From Dehalococcoidia bacterium (GTDB lineage: Bacteria > Chloroflexota > Dehalococcoidia > GIF9 > AB-539-J10): DNA of 10,686 nt. The stretch is from contig JAUWGZ010000044.1 of the NCBI GenBank assembly GCA_030606165.1, forward strand, positions 1-10,686, written 5' to 3'. Shown here piece by piece: positions 5,814-10,686 of this stretch. The notes below the pieces were generated by a model. It ran no database searches. It was not told the origin of the DNA and saw only the letters and a list, made by a program, of their open reading frames with translations. A program made the position numbers and the translations under genes. Every line of letters begins with the position of its first letter. Position 1 is the stretch's first letter.

Positions 5814-6380
5814 CTACTTGCCTTGAATCAGGGACAAAAATTCGCTGCGAGTCGCTACCTTGCTGCGGAAAGTTCCCCTCACCGACGAGGTTATCACAGT
5901 TGTTCCCGGCTTTTTTATCCCACGCATAACCATGCATAAGTGCTCCGCTTGAATGACTACGGCCACCCCATCGGGCTGAAGTGCTTCAAAGATGGCGTCA
6001 GCAATTTGCTGGGTCATCCTTTCCTGAAGCTGGGGGCGCCTGGCACAGATTTCTACCACCCTGGCCAGCTTGCTTACCCCTACCACTCTACCACCAGGGC
6101 TGGGGATATAACCGACATGGGCTATGCCATAAAATGGTAGGAGATGGTGTTCGCACATGGAATAGAAGGGAATATCCTTTAGAATCACCATCTCTTCATA
6201 TCCTTCCTCAAAGTCCACCACTAGTTCAGCTTTAGGGTCGGCATCCAAACCGGAAAAGAGCTCGGCATACATTTCAGCCACCCTCCGTGGCGTGTCCTTT
6301 ATGCTCTTCCTGAGGGGATCCTCACCAATAGCTTCGATTATGGAGGCCATTGCCAGCTTGATTTTATCTTGATTAACCAT
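5814..6380 (-). CDS. folE: GTP cyclohydrolase I
   Basis: FolE converts GTP to 7,8-dihydroneopterin triphosphate and formate (EC 3.5.4.16), the first step of folate and other pterin synthesis, as a zinc-dependent decamer. The 188-residue protein has a complete active site. MCEHHLLPF gives zinc ligands Cys76 and His79 with catalytic His78, and EHLCMVMRG gives His147 and the third zinc ligand Cys149; these correspond to the known E. coli residues. GRVVGVSKLARVVEICARRPQLQE (from about 97) and the C-terminal SSVRGTF are further hallmarks. The ATG (6380-6378) follows directly after the flavin reductase TAG with no gap, and the purine-rich GAGGGGG of its ribosome binding site lies inside that gene, so the two are coupled. 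It is the last gene of the operon. Confidence 0.97.
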   Translation of the reverse strand: MVNQDKIKLAMASIIEAIGEDPLRKSIKDTPRRVAEMYAELFSGLDADPKAELVVDFEEGYEEMVILKDIPFYSMCEHHLLPFYGIAHVGYIPSPGGRVVGVSKLARVVEICARRPQLQERMTQQIADAIFEALQPDGVAVVIQAEHLCMVMRGIKKPGTTVITSSVRGTFRSKVATRSEFLSLIQGK

Positions 6381-6947
6381 CTAAATCCCCCTCTTTACAA
6401 AGCTTACGCTTTTTTTATCCGTGCTAGCGTAGAAATCTGAACCGATGTAAAGGAGCGGCTTTATCTTATCCAGGTCGAGAACCTCCGCCGGGGTAAATGC
6501 TTCCTCAAGGAAGTGCACAGCTACAATCTCACCGACTACCCAGGTGTGGTCACCGTAGGGCTTAGTATCCACCAGCTTGCATTCATAGGCAGCATAAGCA
6601 TCTTCCAAGATAGGCGCCGTGGTCTTCAAAGACCTCTCTTTCTCGATATTAAATCTTTCAAATTTGTCCATCTGCTGTCCAGAGATGCCGCCGATGGCAG
6701 CAGCGAGGGAGGCTTTCCCGTAAGGAATGAAATTAATGCCGAACTCCCGGCTTTCCGTGATAAGCTGGTAAGTAAATCTCTTAGGTGAAACGGCGATGCC
6801 ATAGAGGGGTGGCTTAAAAGAAATCGAGCTATGCCAGGCGGCGGTCATGGCATCATCCCTGCCCCGGGCACTAGCGGTAACTATAACTGGTACCTTGGGA
6901 TAGTGCTGGCTGAACTTCCCTATATCCTCGGTAACGATTTTTGGCAT
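6381..6947 (-). CDS. Flavin reductase-like, FMN-binding split-barrel protein
   Basis: The 188-residue protein has the split-barrel flavin reductase/flavoredoxin pattern. It starts with a short lead, then VPVIVTASARGRDDAMTAAW (about 19-38), where the 'MTAAWHSSIS' segment contacts FMN. PPLYGIAVSPKRFTYQLI and the FGINF strand follow, with a later D-H-T-W-V-V-G-E-I barrel strand and PLLYIGSDFYAS near the end. Members bind FMN and pass electrons between NAD(P)H or a partner protein and flavin; in anaerobes many act as small electron carriers (flavoredoxins). GAGGCGA before the ATG at 6947 supports the start. The stop touches the folE start, suggesting joint expression; no known pathway requires the pair. 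The electron donor and acceptor cannot be told from sequence. Confidence 0.87.
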   Translation of the reverse strand: MPKIVTEDIGKFSQHYPKVPVIVTASARGRDDAMTAAWHSSISFKPPLYGIAVSPKRFTYQLITESREFGINFIPYGKASLAAAIGGISGQQMDKFERFNIEKERSLKTTAPILEDAYAAYECKLVDTKPYGDHTWVVGEIVAVHFLEEAFTPAEVLDLDKIKPLLYIGSDFYASTDKKSVSFVKRGI

Positions 6948-7011
6948 AACTTTCGCCTCTTCAATCCAGCGTCTTTCTCTCTACAATACCACTCTGGCTC
7001 TCTGCCTCTTA

Positions 7012-8091
7012 TCATCTCTGGGCGTGGTGAGGAATCGCCGAGGCCGGGAATTTCAAAACTCCCTCAACGGCCGCCAGCTCGGCAGGGAGCTCCATGGGTG
7101 CCCGGGCATATCTTGCTGGCACACCGGGATCCTTTAGCCCGGTGCCGGTGACGATGCAAACCACACGCTTGCCCGAGAAGTTTTTCTCCCTGGACAGCTT
7201 AATAAGCCCGGCTAAAGAGGCTCCTGAAGCCGGCTCGCCGAAGATGCCTTCCTTGATTGCCATCAATCTGTAAGCATTCATAATTTCGTCATCGGTGACA
7301 CAGTCAATGACGCCTCCCGACTCATCCCGGGCAGCTACTGCCTTCTGCCAGCTAGCGGGGTTACCAATGCGAATAGCTGTGGCAATGGTCTTGGGTCGTT
7401 TGACAACCTTGTCCAGCACTATGGGGGCAGCACCTGCGGCCTGAAAGCCCATCATCTTGGGAGTTTGGCTGGCCTTGCCCGCGCGATGGTATTCCACGAA
7501 TCCCTTCCAATAAGCGGTGATATTGCCGGCATTGCCCACGGGGATAAAGAGATAATCGGGAGCATCCCCCAGGTCGCCTATAATCTCAAAAGCCGCCGTT
7601 TTCTGACCTTCGATGCGATGAGGATTCAGTGAGTTTACCAGGGTAACGGGGTATTTTTGGGTCAGGGCACGTACTATGCGAAGCGCCTGGTCGAAATTAC
7701 CTTTTATGCCTATAATCTGGGCGTCGTAAACAAGGGCCTGAGCCAGTTTCCCCATGGCTATCTTCCCTTTGGGAATAATGACAATAGTTTTGAGTCCGAA
7801 TCTAGCACCGAAAGCGGCTGCCGAAGCGCTGGTGTTGCCTGTGGAGGCACAAATGATACTCTGGCTGCCACTTTCCACCGCCTTAGCCACCGCCACCACC
7901 ATACCCCGGTCTTTGAAGGAGCCGGTGGGGTTACAGCCTTCGAGCTTAAAATAAAGTTCACCACAGCCAAGCTCTTTCTCTAAAATCCGCGACCTCACTA
8001 AAGGGGTATCCCCTTCCCCAAGCGTAATCAAAGGCGTAGACGGGGTAACCGGCAAAAAATCACGATATCTATTTAAGACGCCTTGCTTCAT
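7012..8091 (-). CDS. thrC: Threonine synthase
   Basis: ThrC is a pyridoxal-phosphate enzyme that converts O-phosphohomoserine to threonine and phosphate (EC 4.2.3.1). The 359-residue length is that of the shorter bacterial class. Visible features are the GEGDTPL substrate loop (25-31), LEGCNPTGSFKDRG (50-63) with Lys60 as the PLP lysine, ASTGNTSASAA (82-92), the cofactor phosphate-binding VGNAGN, and a C-terminal EPASGASLAG segment followed by VCIVTGTGLKDP. Its ATG overlaps the hom stop by four bases (ATGA), so translation of the two is coupled and the pathway order is kept. The next gene begins 64 bases further on. No homoserine kinase gene lies in this operon portion. Confidence 0.96.
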   Translation of the reverse strand: MKQGVLNRYRDFLPVTPSTPLITLGEGDTPLVRSRILEKELGCGELYFKLEGCNPTGSFKDRGMVVAVAKAVESGSQSIICASTGNTSASAAAFGARFGLKTIVIIPKGKIAMGKLAQALVYDAQIIGIKGNFDQALRIVRALTQKYPVTLVNSLNPHRIEGQKTAAFEIIGDLGDAPDYLFIPVGNAGNITAYWKGFVEYHRAGKASQTPKMMGFQAAGAAPIVLDKVVKRPKTIATAIRIGNPASWQKAVAARDESGGVIDCVTDDEIMNAYRLMAIKEGIFGEPASGASLAGLIKLSREKNFSGKRVVCIVTGTGLKDPGVPARYARAPMELPAELAAVEGVLKFPASAIPHHAQR

Positions 8092-9380
8092 CCCTCAACT
8101 CTGATAAAGTTGCTAACCTCGTTAACCACCGGCAGCTGCTTCAATTGCTTGAGAGCCTTTTGCACCCCCTTTTCTTCCGCCGGATAGGTCATAATGACGA
8201 TTACGGCGGTTTGTGCTGCCAGGTCGCTTTCTTTCTGGATTACGGACGAAATACTTATGGAATTGTCGCCCAGAACTTTGGAGATTTGAGCTAAAACACC
8301 GGGGCGGTCAGGCGCATTCAGCCTGAGATAATACCGCGTCGTTATATCGGACATGGGCTTAACGGTTCCTCGCTGGTTTAATTTTACTTCAGGAACATTA
8401 TTTACGCCGCGATATATATTTCTGGCTATCGCCAACACATCAGCCACAACAGCGCTGGCAGCTCTGAGAGAGCCAGCCCCCTCACCATAAAAGACTAGTT
8501 TGCCAGCTAAGTCAGTTTCCACTTCGATGGCATTATAAACACCATCTACTTTAGCTAACTGGGAATCCCGGGGAATAAAAACGGGATGGACCCTCATCTC
8601 CACTTCGTCATCATCTCTCTTGGCAATGGCTAGAAGTTTTATAGCATAGCCAAATTCTCTGGCATAAAGAAAATCTAGAGCGGCAATATTTGATATTCCT
8701 TCGCAGTACACATCTTGAGGGACAAATTTAGTCCGAAAGGCAAGGTTGGATAAGATGACCAGTTTGTAAGCAGTATCTCTCCCCTCTATGTCATTAGCTG
8801 GATCGGCTTCGGCATAACCTAATTCCTGGGCTTGTTTTAAGGTCGAAGCAAAATCCAGTCCTTCTTGTGCCATTCGGGTCAGAATATAATTAGTGGTGCC
8901 GTTAAGGATGGCATGGATGGCTGAGATTTTATTGGCTGCTAACTCTTGTTGGAAAGAGGAGATGAGTGGCATGCCGCTACCTACGCTTGCCTCATAGCGG
9001 AGATCAGTATTGTGTTTCCCGGCCAGAGAAAATAGCTCGTATCCATATTTAGCTATTACCTCCTTGTTGGCCGTAACTGCGTGCTTACCGTTAGTAATAG
9101 CTCGTTCTATGTACTCTTTGGCAGGATGTTCGCCTCCAATGAGTTCGATTACTATATCTACCTCAGGATGAGAGAGGACTTCTTCGGGGTTGCTGGTCAA
9201 CACGTTGGGACCGAGTCTTGCCGAGCGTCGTTTATTCACGTCGCGCTCCGCCACCTTTCTTAAAATCAAGGGTAGTCCTGCTTGCTCAGCCAGGCTGTCT
9301 GCCTTGGTGACTAGAACTTCAGCCACGCCGCTGCCCACAGTTCCCAGGCCCAGTAATCCGATGCCAATATTTTTTTTCAT
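8088..9380 (-). CDS. hom: Homoserine dehydrogenase with C-terminal ACT domain
   Basis: Hom reduces aspartate semialdehyde to homoserine with NAD(P)H (EC 1.1.1.3), the branch point to threonine and methionine. The 430-residue protein has an N-terminal Rossmann fold (GLGTVG, 11-16), the ELIGG strand end (79-83) and TANKEVIA (103-110) with conserved Lys106. The catalytic block AEADPANDIEGRDTAYKL follows mid-protein. A C-terminal ACT domain (about 350-430, starting YYLRLNAPDRPGVLAQI) is the usual site for feedback control by threonine. There is no fused aspartate kinase. The ATG at 9380 follows the preceding stop by seven bases, with GGAAGG inside the end of that gene as ribosome binding site. 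It is the second gene of the minus-strand operon. Confidence 0.97.
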   Translation of the reverse strand: MKKNIGIGLLGLGTVGSGVAEVLVTKADSLAEQAGLPLILRKVAERDVNKRRSARLGPNVLTSNPEEVLSHPEVDIVIELIGGEHPAKEYIERAITNGKHAVTANKEVIAKYGYELFSLAGKHNTDLRYEASVGSGMPLISSFQQELAANKISAIHAILNGTTNYILTRMAQEGLDFASTLKQAQELGYAEADPANDIEGRDTAYKLVILSNLAFRTKFVPQDVYCEGISNIAALDFLYAREFGYAIKLLAIAKRDDDEVEMRVHPVFIPRDSQLAKVDGVYNAIEVETDLAGKLVFYGEGAGSLRAASAVVADVLAIARNIYRGVNNVPEVKLNQRGTVKPMSDITTRYYLRLNAPDRPGVLAQISKVLGDNSISISSVIQKESDLAAQTAVIVIMTYPAEEKGVQKALKQLKQLPVVNEVSNFIRVEG

Positions 9381-9387
9381 TGTGGTG

Positions 9388-10626
9388 TTACCTTCCCTTC
9401 AAAACCTCGTTTACAGCCCACGTTTTCTTTTCTTCATCCAGCAGATTTTCAATTGTGCTGTTCTCTTTCCATTCCTCAAACCAGTCGTTCAAATGCTTAT
9501 CTCTCAACCCTTCCCTGACCTCCGTTTCAAGCTGATGCTCGCCCCTATCTACAACCATAACTAGCCAATAGCCACCGGTGGTCTGGACCGATTCATCTTT
9601 AACTGGCTCGCTTACCTCGTTAACAGGAATGTTGAAGGCAACTTGGTCGAAAGCCTCGCTGCCCATATCCCCTTGCTTCAGCAAACCAAGCTCACCACCT
9701 TCATCTTTGCTTTCATGCTGGGAGTATTCCTCAGCTAGAGAGCTGAAGTTTTCACTAACCAATTCTGCTTTAACCCGCTCTGCCTCCGCCTCGCTGCCCA
9801 GCAGCATGGCCCTAGCTTCTACCTCCCCATCTTGCCTCCCGGTAACCTCTATAAGCCAATAACCGACGTTCTTGGTCGCTGTTTCATCATAAATAGGCTG
9901 GCTTACCTCGCCGGGGGTAAGGTTAAAAGCGGCATCGGCAATCAGAGTATTGGGCATTAGCTCCTCGGGCAGCCAACCCAAATCGCCTTCAATCGTGGAG
10001 TTACAGGAAAACTCCTCAACTAAAACAGTGAAGTTACCGCCGGCTTCAATTCTGGTCACCACTTCATCAGCTACCTCTTCGCTCTCCGCAAGCATTACTT
10101 GCACGTGAGCTTGCTCCATCGTATCGGTCAGGTTCGAACCAAAGTATTCTTCAAGCTTTTCCTGCAATAAGTCAGCGCTAATTATATCTCGATATACCCT
10201 ATCACTGGGCAACTCAGCTTCTTTGAGCTTCGCGTCTATCTCTTCGGCAGTAACTTCAATGTCCAGATTTTCAGCTCCTTGTCTTAACAACTCAGCATCG
10301 ATAATCCCATCGGCAACCATATTAGCAATATAATCGCCATAATAAGAGATGACCGTAGAGTTCATGCCCGCAGTGTAAGCATCGAGCATATTCACGTAAT
10401 ATTCCATAGTAAAGGGGACACCGTTTACCTCAATCACAACCTCACGCAAGGGATCGCTCTTATAGTCCTTATAATATCCATAGCCCACCCAGCTCAAAAT
10501 GCCAGCCAGGAAAACAGCGGCAGCGATTATCACAATTCGGCGTATTCTCATCTGGCGCTGCCATTTGGAGAGTTGGTGCTTAGTAGGGACTCGCTCAGGT
10601 GTAGCCTTTTTCTGTTTCTTAGCCAA
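9388..10626 (-). CDS. Membrane-anchored protein with two parvulin-like (PpiC/SurA) domains
   Basis: The 412-residue protein has a basic cytoplasmic N-tail (1-30), one membrane helix (31-50) and a large outer part. This contains a SurA_N-like helical region (about 60-170) and two tandem parvulin-type repeats (about 172-264 and 268-363), each with the F-LAEEYS/GDLG-type core and PGEVSQP or NEVSEP motifs. Parvulins isomerise prolyl bonds in exported proteins. The first repeat keeps the N-terminal histidine (His174), while the second has Arg272 there. The usual second histidine (GYH) is Trp in both repeats (GYW 255-257 and 352-354), so activity may be weak and a chaperone role is likely. The start is TTG (10626-10624) with CAGG nine bases before it. 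It leads the operon to hom; a functional link is not evident. Confidence 0.87.
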   Translation of the reverse strand: MAKKQKKATPERVPTKHQLSKWQRQMRIRRIVIIAAAVFLAGILSWVGYGYYKDYKSDPLREVVIEVNGVPFTMEYYVNMLDAYTAGMNSTVISYYGDYIANMVADGIIDAELLRQGAENLDIEVTAEEIDAKLKEAELPSDRVYRDIISADLLQEKLEEYFGSNLTDTMEQAHVQVMLAESEEVADEVVTRIEAGGNFTVLVEEFSCNSTIEGDLGWLPEELMPNTLIADAAFNLTPGEVSQPIYDETATKNVGYWLIEVTGRQDGEVEARAMLLGSEAEAERVKAELVSENFSSLAEEYSQHESKDEGGELGLLKQGDMGSEAFDQVAFNIPVNEVSEPVKDESVQTTGGYWLVMVVDRGEHQLETEVREGLRDKHLNDWFEEWKENSTIENLLDEEKKTWAVNEVLKGR

Positions 10627-10686
10627 GAATCACAACCTGCCAATCTGATATTTTCTTTGCTGCGGTAACTATGATAACATATTAAT

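Noticed and set aside
9381..9387. Threonine attenuator or riboswitch before hom
   Set aside because: Only seven bases separate hom from the preceding gene, leaving no room for a leader. Nothing like a riboswitch is visible at the operon start, which is cut by the window edge.

Overview
The window carries ordinary bacterial chromosome genes in two opposed blocks, with AT-rich, repeat-bearing spacers between them. The genes are compact, often overlap by 4 bases, and use strong AGGAGGTGA ribosome binding sites and some GTG or TTG starts. The mix (RsmG, a MacAB-type exporter, a Hom-ThrC pair, FolE and a membrane-anchored parvulin-type protein), the lack of any outer-membrane partner for the exporter, and the palindromic spacer repeats fit an anaerobic Chloroflexota such as Dehalococcoidia. 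That placement is an inference from gene style only. No rRNA, tRNA, CRISPR array, transposase or phage gene was recognised.

Layout. Positions 1-142 (minus) hold the start of a lipoprotein gene that runs off the window. Its long leader, about 143-376, contains two diverged 75-base tandem repeats. Positions 300-925 hold no gene I can support, but end in a large AT-rich imperfect palindrome. A small aromatic and coiled-coil protein (926-1111) and rsmG (1171-1890) follow, both on minus. A spacer with a dispersed-type GTTCGCCC repeat and a perfect-consensus promoter leads into the plus-strand block: an AbrB-type regulator (2129-2413), a HlyD/MacA-like adaptor (2518-3720), an ABC ATPase (3724-4386) and a MacB/FtsX-type permease (4383-5618). 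A double hairpin at 5705-5791 separates this from the minus-strand operon, transcribed from 10626 down to 5814: parvulin-like membrane protein, homoserine dehydrogenase, threonine synthase, flavin reductase-like protein and GTP cyclohydrolase I.

How the genes work together. The plus block looks like a self-contained export system: the ATPase and permease form the ABC transporter, the adaptor is anchored on the outer face, and the AbrB-type protein in front is a plausible regulator. In the minus block, Hom and ThrC catalyse two steps of threonine synthesis; the homoserine kinase between them is not in the window. FolE opens folate or pterin synthesis and is translationally coupled to the flavin reductase-like gene.

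I found no convincing new multi-gene system. The most distinctive observations are the duplicated leader in front of the lipoprotein gene, with SD sequences that have no start codon and one compensatory hairpin change; three unrelated palindromic intergenic repeat families in 10 kb; and a two-domain parvulin-like protein whose catalytic histidines are largely replaced.
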